Positions 1 through 8,464 of a DNA stretch of 47,353 bases are shown here, one piece after another. Position 1 is the stretch's first letter, and each line of letters begins with the position of its first letter. Source of the DNA: Nocardia vaccinii NBRC 15922 (GTDB lineage Bacteria; Actinomycetota; Actinomycetes; Mycobacteriales; Mycobacteriaceae). The notes below the pieces were generated by a model, which saw only the letters and a program-made list of their open reading frames with translations, ran no database searches and was not told the DNA's origin. A program made the position numbers and the translations under genes. The stretch covers positions 1 through 47,353 of the forward strand of contig NZ_BDCC01000082.1 of the NCBI RefSeq assembly GCF_001613305.1. Direction: 5' to 3'.

Positions 1-1683
1 GCGAAGGCGATTCCGGTCACGCCGCAGGTGCGCGTCGCACTCGGACTCTCCCCGGAGGTGAACTCGCTCTCACCCGCGGAGATGATCCGGGCGATTCTGC
101 TCGCGCCGGTGGATCTGCTGTGGAACGGTGGAATCGGCACCTATGTGAAAGCGTCCACCGAGTCCGACGCCGATGCCGGTGACAAGACCAACGATCCGGT
201 GCGCGTCGATGCGAATCGCCTGCGAGCCAAAGTGATCGGCGAGGGCGGCAACCTCGGGCTCACCTCGCTGGGACGCATCGAATTCTGCCGCCACGGCGGT
301 AAGTGCAATACCGACGCACTGGACAACTCCGCGGGTGTGGACTGCTCGGACCACGAGGTCAACATCAAGGTGCTGCTGGACGGCCTGGTCACCGGTGGCG
401 AGCTGGCCGCCGCCGACCGCAATCCGCTGCTGGCCTCGATGACCGACGAGGTCGCCGAACTCGTTCTGCGGGACAATATTTCGCAGAACTTCTGCATGGG
501 CCTGTCCCGCGGCGACGCGCGTTCGATGCTGGAGGTGCACCGCAGGCTGATCGCCGATCTCGAGACCCGGCACGAGCTGGACCGCGCGCTCGAGGCGTTG
601 CCTTCGGATGCCGAACTCAGCGAGCGCGCGGCGCGTGGCGAAGGGCTGACCTCGCCCGAGATCGCGAATCTGCTCGCACACGTGAAGCTTTCGATCAAAC
701 AGGAGCTGCTGGCCGGTGATCTGCCGGACAGCTCGGCCTTCGCCGCCCGCCTGCCGGGGTACTTCCCGCGGGCGCTGAGCGAACGATTCGCGATCGCGAT
801 CCGCAGGCATCCGCTGCGCCGGGAGATCGTCGCCACGACGGTGGTCAACGAGATGGTCGACTACGGCGGCATCACCTTCGCCTTCCGGCTGGCCGAGGAA
901 GCGGGAGCCGATGCCGCGGATGCCGTGCGCGCCTTCACCACGGCGGTGGAGATCTTCGACCTGCACACGCTGTGGGAGCGCATTCGCACCACGCCGATGC
1001 CCGCCGCGGTCCGCGACGAGCTGGAATTGGAAACCGAGCGCACCCTCGATCGGGCTTGCCGCTGGCTGCTGGCCCACCGTCCGCAGCCGATCGCGATCGG
1101 CGCGGATATCGCGCGATACCGGGAAGGGGTGCGCACCCTCGCGGTGCCGGCCTGGCAGCCCGGTCCGCTCGCGGCCGATCTGCTGCGGCGCTCGCGCGGG
1201 CCGATCGACCGTGGCGCTCCGCGCGATCTGGCCGAGGAGGTGTATCTGCTCATCCACCGGTTCTCGCTGCTGGACGTGCTCGACATCGCCGACATCACCC
1301 AGCGCGACCCGCAGGAGGTCGTGGCCCTCTATTACGCCCTGGACGACCGCTTCGAGATCCAGCGCCTGCTCACCGAGGTCGCCGGTCTGGACCGCGGCGA
1401 CCGCTGGCGCACCCTGGCCCGGCTCGCCGTCCGCGACGATCTGTACGGCTCACTGCGCTCGCTCACGATCGACGTCCTGACCATCACCGAACCCGCCGAG
1501 AGCGCCGCGGAGAAGATCGCCTACTGGGAATCCACCAACCGCCCCCGCCTGGCCCGCGCCCGGTCGGCGCTGACGGACATCTTCGCCAGCGACAGCAAGG
1601 ATCTCGCGACCCTCTCCGTCGCCGCCCGCCAGTTCCGCGGCCTGGTCGGCACCGGTGAGGCAGGCCCGGCGATCATGGACTGA
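1..1683 (+). CDS. gdh: NAD-specific glutamate dehydrogenase, 180-kDa class, C-terminal part (5' end outside window)
   Basis: The reading frame is open from base 1 and ends at 1683, giving the last 560 residues of a protein that is normally about 1,600 residues long. The enzyme oxidatively deaminates L-glutamate to 2-oxoglutarate in the cytosol. The stretch with LLWNGGIGTYVKAS, then GEGGNLGLT and the NTDALDNSAGVDCSDHEVN region, is characteristic of the catalytic domain of the large bacterial NAD-GDH family. The long helical C-terminal part follows. In mycobacteria this enzyme is inhibited by the FHA protein GarA, which is phosphorylated by PknG; a pknG gene lies about 15 kb downstream here. 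A strong hairpin (1694-1729) follows the stop codon. Family assignment is confident; the N-terminal regulatory domains cannot be seen. Confidence 0.95.
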   Translation, partial: AKAIPVTPQVRVALGLSPEVNSLSPAEMIRAILLAPVDLLWNGGIGTYVKASTESDADAGDKTNDPVRVDANRLRAKVIGEGGNLGLTSLGRIEFCRHGGKCNTDALDNSAGVDCSDHEVNIKVLLDGLVTGGELAAADRNPLLASMTDEVAELVLRDNISQNFCMGLSRGDARSMLEVHRRLIADLETRHELDRALEALPSDAELSERAARGEGLTSPEIANLLAHVKLSIKQELLAGDLPDSSAFAARLPGYFPRALSERFAIAIRRHPLRREIVATTVVNEMVDYGGITFAFRLAEEAGADAADAVRAFTTAVEIFDLHTLWERIRTTPMPAAVRDELELETERTLDRACRWLLAHRPQPIAIGADIARYREGVRTLAVPAWQPGPLAADLLRRSRGPIDRGAPRDLAEEVYLLIHRFSLLDVLDIADITQRDPQEVVALYYALDDRFEIQRLLTEVAGLDRGDRWRTLARLAVRDDLYGSLRSLTIDVLTITEPAESAAEKIAYWESTNRPRLARARSALTDIFASDSKDLATLSVAARQFRGLVGTGEAGPAIMD

Positions 1684-2004
1684 CGCCGCGTCGCGAGCGG
1701 GCCGCATCTCTCCGGGAGCGGCCCGCTCGACTGCGCCGGAAAGCTTGGTCGGCAACGTTATTCCGGTCCGGTCCTCGCCACGGCACGATCCGGGCGGCGC
1801 GATGCCTCGGCGGGTCGGCCGCCGAATCCGGTCCGGGCGGCTGCGGTGTGGTCCGTTCGATCGGGCCGCGTGCGCCGACGCCGATGCGCCGACAATTCCA
1901 GCCCGGCCCGCTCGGTCGGCAGCCGCCGAAATTCGGTCCCGGTCCAGACCTCGCGCCGGGCTGCGTGTACGTGGTCGCGCTCGAAGCCGAGGAACTGCGG
2001 CGGG
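1684..2004. other. Intergenic region between gdh and the SPFH gene, no gene seen
   Basis: Apart from the hairpin at 1694-1729 I see nothing convincing. Short open frames on both strands have no recognisable domain and no ribosome-binding site. The two flanking genes converge, so promoters are not expected. Confidence 0.6.
1694..1729 (+). terminator. Hairpin terminator after gdh
   Basis: A perfect 12-bp GC-rich stem (1694-1705 with 1718-1729) encloses a 12-nt loop and begins 10 bases after the gdh stop. No U-tract follows, which is usual for actinobacterial terminators. Confidence 0.7.
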
Positions 2005-3051
2005 TCAGCGCCCGGTCGCCACACCGCAGGAGCTACAGAATTTGGCTGCTGCCGCCAGTTCGTGGCCGCAGGCCGTGCAGTGCTGTGGCTCAGGGGTTTT
2101 CAGGTGTTCGCCGCAGTTCGCGCAGAATCGCCCGCCCGCCGGATTGGGGGTGCTGCAGGCGGGGCAGATGGGCATGGCGGCGGGTTGCGCCGGTGCGGGA
2201 GCCGGGGGAGCGGTCGTGTGCTGCTGAATGGCGTTGAGCCCCAGGGCCGCCCCCAGGAAGCCCGCGCCACCGCCCGCGCCGTGGGCGAGTCCGTGCCCCG
2301 CGTCGAGCGCCAATTCGCCTGCCGCGTAACGCTGGAAGTCGCCGGTGAGGCGGATGTAGGTCATATCCTTGGCCAGCCGTTTGAGCCGCTCGGCATCCTC
2401 GGGGGCGAGGGTGATGTCGAAGTTGCCCATCCGCGGTATGCGCAGACCGTATTCGTAGAGCGTCGTGTTGGTCTGACGCAGCACCGCCGATTCTATGGCG
2501 TGCAGGTGCGCGGGCAGTCCCAGAATCGGCCATTCGCGACCGGAAATCCCTTGTGTGATGGTCACTTTCATGGATTTCAGGAGCAGTTCGGAGCACCAGT
2601 TCCGCACCGCGGCGGGATCGGCGAGGTCGGTCGTTCCGGCCAGTGAGGTGATCAGCTGCTCGGGTTCGCGCACCGACAGCGCGAACTCGCCGAAGGCGCG
2701 CAAGGTCACCACCTGCTCGCTGGCCGGGTCGACGATATCGGCCAGCCGCCCACCGAATTTGACCCCCGGAAACTCCCGGGTGGAGACGAAGTACAGTTCG
2801 GCGCGATAGAAGTTGCCGCCGGTGACCGAGTCGACCAGCGCGCCCAGCACCGGCAGTTCATCGGCGTCGACCCGGTGCCGTCCGGGCCCCATCGTGGCGA
2901 CCACCTGCCCGGATTTGACGAACAACGCCATCTCGTCGGCGTTGACCACCGCCCGGGAGTAGCGACGGATGCTCACATCCGGCCACTTGTAGACCAACTG
3001 GTTCTTACGGGCCTCGGGGACGGCGATGAACTCCCTGTCGAACCACGCCAT
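2005..3051 (-). CDS. SPFH-domain protein with C-terminal double zinc ribbon
   Basis: The 348-residue protein starts at an ATG with GGGAG 8 bases upstream. Residues ~15-230 resemble the SPFH/virion-core-like family (YdjI type): an N-terminal stretch about exposure to outside signals (DEMALFVKSGQVVATMGPGRH) and a conserved core. A Gly/Ala/Pro-rich linker leads to two zinc-ribbon modules at ~290-345 with four CxxC pairs (CPAC, CANC, CTAC, CSSC). No signal peptide is seen. It sits 20 bases downstream of the DUF1707 gene and is probably cotranscribed with it. In Gram-positives such proteins associate with stress-linked membrane scaffolds, but no precise role can be given from sequence. Confidence 0.85.
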   Translation of the reverse strand: MAWFDREFIAVPEARKNQLVYKWPDVSIRRYSRAVVNADEMALFVKSGQVVATMGPGRHRVDADELPVLGALVDSVTGGNFYRAELYFVSTREFPGVKFGGRLADIVDPASEQVVTLRAFGEFALSVREPEQLITSLAGTTDLADPAAVRNWCSELLLKSMKVTITQGISGREWPILGLPAHLHAIESAVLRQTNTTLYEYGLRIPRMGNFDITLAPEDAERLKRLAKDMTYIRLTGDFQRYAAGELALDAGHGLAHGAGGGAGFLGAALGLNAIQQHTTAPPAPAPAQPAAMPICPACSTPNPAGGRFCANCGEHLKTPEPQHCTACGHELAAAAKFCSSCGVATGR

Positions 3052-3071
3052 ATCAGTACTCCCTCAGCGAA

Positions 3072-3434
3072 TCAGACCGACCGACGCGCGACAATGTTTC
3101 GCGCACCGAGGATTACGGCCGGAACGACCGGGATCAGCAACAGCCACAACCAGTTTCCCGCCAGCACACTCATGCCGATCGCGCCCAGGACCACGATCGC
3201 CGACAGCACGGCGATCGGAGTCAGCGGGCGAGTGGGTGGTTCGGTCGAGGGCCTGGGCGCCTGCCCCGGCAGATCAGCGAGCAGACCGGCCAGCTCGGCC
3301 GTGCTGGTGGCCGCCGTGGCGCGCGTGGTGAGTTCCTCGAATTCGGCCGGGCTCAACCGCCCGACGCTCAGATGATGGGCGAGTTCATGCAGTGCGCGCT
3401 CGCGTTCAGCGGTGCTGAGTCGGGCGTACGGCAT
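3072..3434 (-). CDS. DUF1707 (SHOCT-like) domain membrane protein
   Basis: This 120-residue protein has an N-terminal DUF1707 pattern at residues 4-55 (LSTAERERALHELAHHLSVG, then RLSPAEFEELTTRA), a Pro/Thr-rich linker and two hydrophobic segments at about 72-90 and 94-109. DUF1707 proteins are small actinobacterial membrane-associated proteins of unknown function. I chose ATG at 3434. A GTG three codons upstream (3443) is an alternative, because many members begin with a V/M-D-D-x-P motif. No strong ribosome-binding site supports either. It lies between lipB and the SPFH gene on the same strand. Confidence 0.8.
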   Translation of the reverse strand: MPYARLSTAERERALHELAHHLSVGRLSPAEFEELTTRATAATSTAELAGLLADLPGQAPRPSTEPPTRPLTPIAVLSAIVVLGAIGMSVLAGNWLWLLLIPVVPAVILGARNIVARRSV

Positions 3435-3526
3435 GTCATCCACAATGAGCAGGATAAGTCCGCGAACGGGCACCGCCCGCGGGCGCGAATCACCACCAGC
3501 GGGAAGTCCCGCGCCGTGACGTGGCC

Positions 3527-4174
3527 TTACAGTGCCGCCTCGAACGCCTCGGCGACGACCGGGCGCACCCGGTCCATCGTCCCGGCGCCGGATTCGCGGT
3601 GCACCGAGGTCATGTCGACCTCGGGCAGACCGCAGGCCACCGCCCACCGCCAGGGTTCCAGATCGCCGTCGACGTTCAGGGCGAAGCCGTGGCTGGTGAC
3701 CCCGCGGCTCTGGCGCATACCGATCGAGACGATCTTGCGGCCCGTCGCACTGGTCCACACCCCCGTCAGCAATTCCGAGCCGGGCGGGGTGTCGCGGCGT
3801 TCGGCCCGGATGCCGAGTCGGTCGAGCGCCTCGATGAGCCGGAACTCCACCTCGCGGATGTAATCCACCACGCCTTCGCCCGCGCCCAGTTTCACGATCA
3901 GGTATCCGACGAGCTGGCCGGGTCCGTGATAGGTCAGCTGTCCGCCGCGGGTCGTCTCCACCACCGGAATGTGGTGGGCCGGATCGGGCAGATGTTCGTG
4001 CGGAGTGCGCCGGCCGACGGTGTACACCTGCGGATGACTCAGCAGCCACAGGGTGTCCGGCCGCTCGTCCCGTTGCCGCTGCTCGACCATCTCCGCCATC
4101 CGTTCCATGGCCTTGTCGTACTCGACGAGATCGTCCTGGATGAGCGTCAACGGCCTGGACTTCATGCCGTACAT
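3527..4174 (-). CDS. lipB: Octanoyl-(acyl-carrier protein):protein N-octanoyltransferase
   Basis: The 215-residue enzyme transfers octanoate from octanoyl-ACP to lipoyl-domain lysines in the first step of lipoate synthesis. It shows the LipB signature RGGQLTYHGPGQLVGYLI (residues 76-93), the catalytic lysine K147 in GRKIVSIGM and the catalytic cysteine C181 in ACGLPEVDMTSV. Length and motifs match active LipB. The start at 4174 has a GGGGG stretch a few bases upstream; an in-frame ATG at 4165 is an alternative. In most Actinomycetota lipB is next to lipA. Here the neighbours are a DUF1707 gene downstream and a DoxX-like gene upstream, and no lipA is in the window. Confidence 0.93.
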   Translation of the reverse strand: MYGMKSRPLTLIQDDLVEYDKAMERMAEMVEQRQRDERPDTLWLLSHPQVYTVGRRTPHEHLPDPAHHIPVVETTRGGQLTYHGPGQLVGYLIVKLGAGEGVVDYIREVEFRLIEALDRLGIRAERRDTPPGSELLTGVWTSATGRKIVSIGMRQSRGVTSHGFALNVDGDLEPWRWAVACGLPEVDMTSVHRESGAGTMDRVRPVVAEAFEAAL

Positions 4175-4235
4175 TCTGCCCCCGGCTTCGCACCTTCGGG
4201 GCGCTGACCCCGGGGCCGATTCACCGGACGCGTTG

Positions 4236-4586
4236 TCACGCAGCGGCGAGTTGCAGGACGAGAGTGGCCGTGGCGGGGATCAGGTACAGCACCGGGTACA
4301 CGGTGGTCCGGTACGAGCGCGCCCGCAGGGTGGTCGCGACGGCGCCCAGGAAGTACAACATCAGTCCGATCGCCGCGGCGATGCCGAGGGCGGGAATGAA
4401 GATCCCGACGATCAGGCCGAGCGCACCGGCCCCTTTCGCGAGCGCGAGCCAGTTCCACCAGGACCGCGGCACCCCGTAGTCCACCAGCGAGTCGACTACG
4501 AACGCTTTCCGGGCGAACAGCGAGTAGCTGGAGAACCCGACCCACAGGGCCGTGACAACTGCGACGACGTAATAGGCGATGGTCAT
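4236..4586 (-). CDS. DoxX-like small membrane protein
   Basis: The 116-residue protein has four predicted membrane segments, beginning AYYVVAVVTALWVGFSSYSL, with the AKGAGALGLIVG pattern of the DoxX-like/DUF4267 type families. The start at 4586 is chosen because AAGGAG lies 8 bases upstream; an ATG six codons earlier (4604) has no such site. The function of these quinone-oxidoreductase-subunit-like proteins is unknown. The gene is divergent from the DinB-like gene at 4754. Confidence 0.75.
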   Translation of the reverse strand: MTIAYYVVAVVTALWVGFSSYSLFARKAFVVDSLVDYGVPRSWWNWLALAKGAGALGLIVGIFIPALGIAAAIGLMLYFLGAVATTLRARSYRTTVYPVLYLIPATATLVLQLAAA

Positions 4587-4753
4587 GGATTCGTCTCCTT
4601 CCATGGGATCCGCACCGTGTATGCCGGATAGACGAAGTGGCGGTCACGAGTGTGACACGGGGCCTCCGGCCCGCCGGAGCGACGCGGCGCCCCTCGAACA
4701 CGGCGTACGGTCGGGTTCGATACCAGATTCCTCTGTGGGGAAGGAGTTCGAGC

Positions 4754-5266
4754 GTGACCACCAGTGCTGAGGTCCTGATCGACGGGTACGAGCGGGTGCG
4801 GGAGGTCGTGCACGAGGCGGTGGACGGGCTCGCGGCGGCGGCATTGAACTTCCGGGTCGATCCGGGCGCCAATTCGATCGCCTGGCTCGTATGGCATCTG
4901 ACCCGGGTACAGGACGATCATGTCGCCGACGTCGCCGGCCGGGAGCAGGTCTGGACCGCGGGCGGCTGGTTCGACCGGTTCGCACTGCCGATCGACCCCG
5001 GTGACACGGGATACGGCCATTCCGCGGACGATGTCGCGGAAATACAGGCACCGGCCGAACTGCTCACCGGTTACTACGACGCGGTGCAGGAGCAGACGTT
5101 GCGTTATGTGGGCGGGCTGAGCGATGCGGATCTGTCCCGGGTGGTGGACACCCGGTGGGATCCGCCGGTCACCCTCGGCGTGCGGCTGGTCAGCGTGATC
5201 TCCGACGATCTGCAGCACGCCGGGCAGGCCGCCTACCTGCGCGGGGTTATTGCGCGGACGAGTTAG
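4754..5266 (+). CDS. DinB/DUF664-family protein, possible mycothiol-dependent enzyme
   Basis: The 170-residue protein belongs to the DinB four-helix superfamily. Key stretches are SIAWLVWHLTRVQDDHVAD (~residue 38) and VISDDLQHAGQAAYLRG near the end, which supply the three spaced histidines that usually bind a divalent metal. Actinobacterial relatives are often mycothiol S-transferases or maleylpyruvate-isomerase-like. The GTG start has AAGGAG at 4741-4746. The last 20 bases overlap, tail to tail, the DUF475 gene. The substrate is unknown. Confidence 0.8.
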   Translation: MTTSAEVLIDGYERVREVVHEAVDGLAAAALNFRVDPGANSIAWLVWHLTRVQDDHVADVAGREQVWTAGGWFDRFALPIDPGDTGYGHSADDVAEIQAPAELLTGYYDAVQEQTLRYVGGLSDADLSRVVDTRWDPPVTLGVRLVSVISDDLQHAGQAAYLRGVIARTS

Positions 5267-6509
5267 GCAGCGCCGCTCGGGAGTGGCCGAACCCGTTGGC
5301 GGAGGACGGGTTCGGCACCCTCTGCAGCAATTCGGGTCCGTACAGCCGCAGTGCCGCGTCGCCGCCCTCATAGTCCTGCTCCACGGCCGTCTGTTCCGAA
5401 GCCGAGGCTGGGTCGTCCTCCTCGGGCTCGCGTTCGGCCGCCTGCACCTGTGTGGTCTGCCCGCTCTGCCTGCGGGTGTACATCCAACTGCACAGGACCG
5501 CGAGGAAGATGATCGCCACGCCGATCAGGCCCGTGGTGACCTCGTCGATGGCATGTCCGGTGGACCACAGCAGGATCGCCGCCAGTGCGCCGATGGCCCA
5601 GTGCGCACCGTGTTCGAGGTAGACGTAATCCGCCAGGCTGCCCTTGCGCACCAGGTAGACGGTGATCGAGCGGACGAACATCGCGCCGATCAGCCCCAGC
5701 CCGAGCGCGATGATGATCGGATCCGCGGTGATGGCGAACGCGCCGATCACACCGTCGAAGGAGAACGACGCGTCCAGCACCTCCAGGTACAGGAAGCCGA
5801 AGAAGGCTGCCCGGCCGGTCGCGACAACGGCTCGGGACGGGCCGGTCGGTTCGGTGTCGAACTGCGCGCCGAGGCCGTCGACGAGCAGATAGGTCACGAT
5901 GCCCAGTGCACCGGCGACCATCACGACAGTCGCCTCACCGTCGGGTACGACGATGCCCGCGACCAGCACCAGTGCGATGAGCGAGACCACCACGGGGAAC
6001 ATGGCGAACCGGCCCAGCTGAGCCAGCGGACGTTCGATCCAGCTCAGCCAGGTGATCTCCCGCCTGGTACACACGAAGTTGAGGAACAGCATCAGCAGGA
6101 ACATCCCGCCGAAGGTGGCGATCTTGGGATTGGCCTCGTTCAGAAGGGTTTCGTAGCTGGGCATCCCATCGGGAAAGTAGTGCGCACCGCCCGCAGGTGG
6201 GTGCAGTGCCAGATTCAACGCCTGGATCGGATCCAGGTGGGCCCCGATCGCGACCACGATGAGCGGGAACAGCAACCGCATCCCGAAGACCGCTATCACC
6301 ACGCCGACGGTCAGGAACATCCGTTGCCAGAACACGCTCATGCGTTGCAGCACACCGGCATTCACCACGGCGTTGTCGAAGGACAGGGATACCTCGAGTA
6401 CGCCGAGCACCGCCGCGGCCACGAGAGCCTGCGGACCGCCGTAGATCAGCGCCGCAACGAGCGCTGCGATAGCGACGATGAACGATGGAGCGAACACTCG
6501 CAAAAACAT
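5247..6509 (-). CDS. DUF475 / TerC-like integral membrane protein
   Basis: The 420-residue protein is almost entirely membrane helices up to ~residue 340. It carries two copies of the acidic TerC-like motif, EVSLSFDNAVVNAGVL near the N-terminus and EVLDASFSFDGVIGAFAIT around residue 235. These acidic pairs are the likely metal-handling residues of the TerC/Alx superfamily. A charged tail of ~75 residues follows the last helix. ATG 6509 has GAAAGG upstream. A candidate promoter, TTGTCG-18-CACAAT on the minus strand, lies at 6632-6603. TerC-like proteins relate to tellurite resistance and Mn export; a TerD gene is ~2.7 kb away. I looked for a yybP-ykoY riboswitch in the leader and saw none. Confidence 0.88.
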   Translation of the reverse strand: MFLRVFAPSFIVAIAALVAALIYGGPQALVAAAVLGVLEVSLSFDNAVVNAGVLQRMSVFWQRMFLTVGVVIAVFGMRLLFPLIVVAIGAHLDPIQALNLALHPPAGGAHYFPDGMPSYETLLNEANPKIATFGGMFLLMLFLNFVCTRREITWLSWIERPLAQLGRFAMFPVVVSLIALVLVAGIVVPDGEATVVMVAGALGIVTYLLVDGLGAQFDTEPTGPSRAVVATGRAAFFGFLYLEVLDASFSFDGVIGAFAITADPIIIALGLGLIGAMFVRSITVYLVRKGSLADYVYLEHGAHWAIGALAAILLWSTGHAIDEVTTGLIGVAIIFLAVLCSWMYTRRQSGQTTQVQAAEREPEEDDPASASEQTAVEQDYEGGDAALRLYGPELLQRVPNPSSANGFGHSRAALPNSSAQ

Positions 6510-6600
6510 GACGACGCGCCTTTCGTCAGCCCTGGCCTGAGCCCGCGGCGTGCTCATTCGATGGATGACGGCACCTGTGCGGCGATCGTTACCCTGAACA

Positions 6601-6635
6601 CGATTGTGACAGTTCTTGCGCGGGTACGACAATCG
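6601..6635 (-). promoter_or_regulatory. Candidate promoter with inverted repeat before the DUF475 gene
   Basis: CGATTGT at 6601-6607 and ACAATCG at 6629-6635 are perfect inverted 7-mers. On the minus strand they nearly coincide with a -35 like TTGTCG and a -10 like CACAAT 18 bases apart. The arrangement suits a promoter covered by a dimeric regulator, but this is inference. Confidence 0.35.
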
Positions 6636-6762
6636 GTGTGGCTTCCGAAATCGATCTTCGCAGGTGCGACGGGTGCGAAACGCCAGCCCGGCGGGGGTGT
6701 CGGAGTTCGTCCGATATGTCCGTATCGAGCGGGCGGGAGAGGTAATTCACGCCGCGAGGGGT

Positions 6763-8376
6763 TCAGCCGGGCGTGATCAGCTCCGCCAGATGGCGTGGCG
6801 AGGGTGATCCGTGGGCGAGCATGGCATCGTGCCAGTCCCGCACGCTCGTACCCGCCGGGCGCGCCGCCGCGATCGCGGAAACCTCGGTGTAGCCGACGAA
6901 GTAGGTGGACAGCTGGGCCGCGCTCAACCGGGCGCGCCGCCACTTGCCCGCCGCCTCGCCCTCCTCCTGGAATCCGCGCCGTCGCATCAGTTCCATCGCC
7001 TCGGCCTCGGACATGTCCCCGCAGTGCACGCCCTGATCCAGGATCGCGTTGAGGGTCATCCGCAGATGTGATTTGAGCCGCTGCAGCCGCACCGGCAGGC
7101 CGCCGAATCCCCGCTCGGACATCAACTGTTCGGCGTAGACGGCCCAGCCCTCGATGAAAGTGCCGCTGGCGCAAAGCCCGCGCGCGGCGGTGGACCCGTG
7201 GAACCGCCGCGCGTGGGCCAGTTGCAGATAGTGGCCCGGCATCGCCTCGTGCACGGTGAGATTGCGCAGCATGTGGTCGTTGTATTCGCGATAGAACGAG
7301 GCGACCCGCTCGGCGGTCCAGTCCCGCGGTGTCGGCGAGATGGCGAAAAAGGTCGGCGCGCCTTCGGTTTCGAGCGCGCCGGGTGAATCGCAGTAGGCCA
7401 CGGCTACCCCGCGGGCGAACTCCGGCATCTCCTGCACGATCAGCGGATCATCGATCAACGTCACCAGGTCTTGTGCGGCGGTGAAGGTTTCGGCCTCCTC
7501 CAGGGCGGTGGTCGCGGTGGCCAGGACGGTCTCGTCGGTGGGATGATCGACGGCCAGGTGGCGCAGCGCGGCGCGCACGGTCTCGTCGGTGGGGTTGCCG
7601 ACGCCAAGGAGTTCGCCTGCGGCGCTACGGATCTCGTCCATGAGGTGGTCCAGGTGCCGATGTGCGCGATCGAGTACCTGCGCGGCGCTGAGCTCGGTGT
7701 CCAGGGTGTGCCAGAGCGTGGCTTCCCAGAGCCGGCGCCCCAGGCGCGGGTCGCGCTCGGACCGGTCGAGCCGATCGGTGAGCCAGCCGGTGAATTCGGC
7801 CAGTGCGGCCGTGGCCGCCTCGGCGGCCGAGGCGATCCGCGCACCCGGCACCTGCGCGGCCAGGGCGGGGGCCTGCTCCCGGATCAGCGCGGCGACACCC
7901 GCGAACTGCCCGATCGCGGTCTCGACGTGAATTCTCGGGCAGTCCCGCAGCACGGCGCGGGCGGTCGCCAGCGCATCGGGCAGCGCGGTGAGGCGGGCGG
8001 TGAGCAGTTCCAGACGGTGCGGCGGCGGCGCGAACGGCCGCGCCAGCAGCCCGTGCAGCAGCGGTCCGGGATTGTGCACCAACGGATTCCACTCGTGCTC
8101 ACGCAATTCCCCGAGGGTGAAGATCCGACGGTCCACTTCTTGTTGCAACAGGGCGTGATCGACCCGGTCGGATGCGCCGAGATCCTCGGCGTCCACCTCG
8201 GCGAGGACATGCGAGGCCTCGCGCAGCAGGACGATCCGCGCCCGCACCGCCTCCGGCGACAGATCCGGCAGCCGATCATCGATTCGGTGGTCGCCGACGT
8301 ACAGAGCGGTCACCGGATCGGCCTGGAGTATCGCATCGACGATCCGCCCGGCCCGCGCCACGAAGCTCTCGGTCAT
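6763..8376 (-). CDS. DUF885-family, predicted zinc-dependent peptidase-like protein
   Basis: The 537-residue protein has the DUF885 signature HEAMPGHYLQLAH at residues 376-388, an HExxxGH metal site, followed by FIEGWAVYAEQLM (~408-420) that likely gives the third ligand. DUF885 proteins are all-helical gluzincin-like proteins related to carboxypeptidase-like enzymes. They are widespread in actinobacteria, and the substrate is unknown. No signal peptide is seen, so it is probably cytosolic. The chosen ATG has no clear ribosome-binding site. It lies upstream of the DUF475 gene on the same strand with a 253-bp gap, so separate promoters are likely. Confidence 0.88.
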   Translation of the reverse strand: MTESFVARAGRIVDAILQADPVTALYVGDHRIDDRLPDLSPEAVRARIVLLREASHVLAEVDAEDLGASDRVDHALLQQEVDRRIFTLGELREHEWNPLVHNPGPLLHGLLARPFAPPPHRLELLTARLTALPDALATARAVLRDCPRIHVETAIGQFAGVAALIREQAPALAAQVPGARIASAAEAATAALAEFTGWLTDRLDRSERDPRLGRRLWEATLWHTLDTELSAAQVLDRAHRHLDHLMDEIRSAAGELLGVGNPTDETVRAALRHLAVDHPTDETVLATATTALEEAETFTAAQDLVTLIDDPLIVQEMPEFARGVAVAYCDSPGALETEGAPTFFAISPTPRDWTAERVASFYREYNDHMLRNLTVHEAMPGHYLQLAHARRFHGSTAARGLCASGTFIEGWAVYAEQLMSERGFGGLPVRLQRLKSHLRMTLNAILDQGVHCGDMSEAEAMELMRRRGFQEEGEAAGKWRRARLSAAQLSTYFVGYTEVSAIAAARPAGTSVRDWHDAMLAHGSPSPRHLAELITPG

Positions 8377-8464
8377 GCGGCCACGCTACCCGGCGGCGAC
8401 CGTGCGGTACGGCGTGCGCGGCGGTGCGAGCCGGTGCGGGCGCCCATGATTCGGTACCGGTGAT

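Noticed and set aside
4700..4740. A GGTTCGATACC stretch resembling a tRNA T-loop
   Set aside because: The flanking bases do not form a T stem, and no acceptor or anticodon arm is present.
6510..6660. Possible yybP-ykoY manganese riboswitch before the TerC-like gene
   Set aside because: I could not find its conserved elements in the leader; only a simple inverted repeat is visible.
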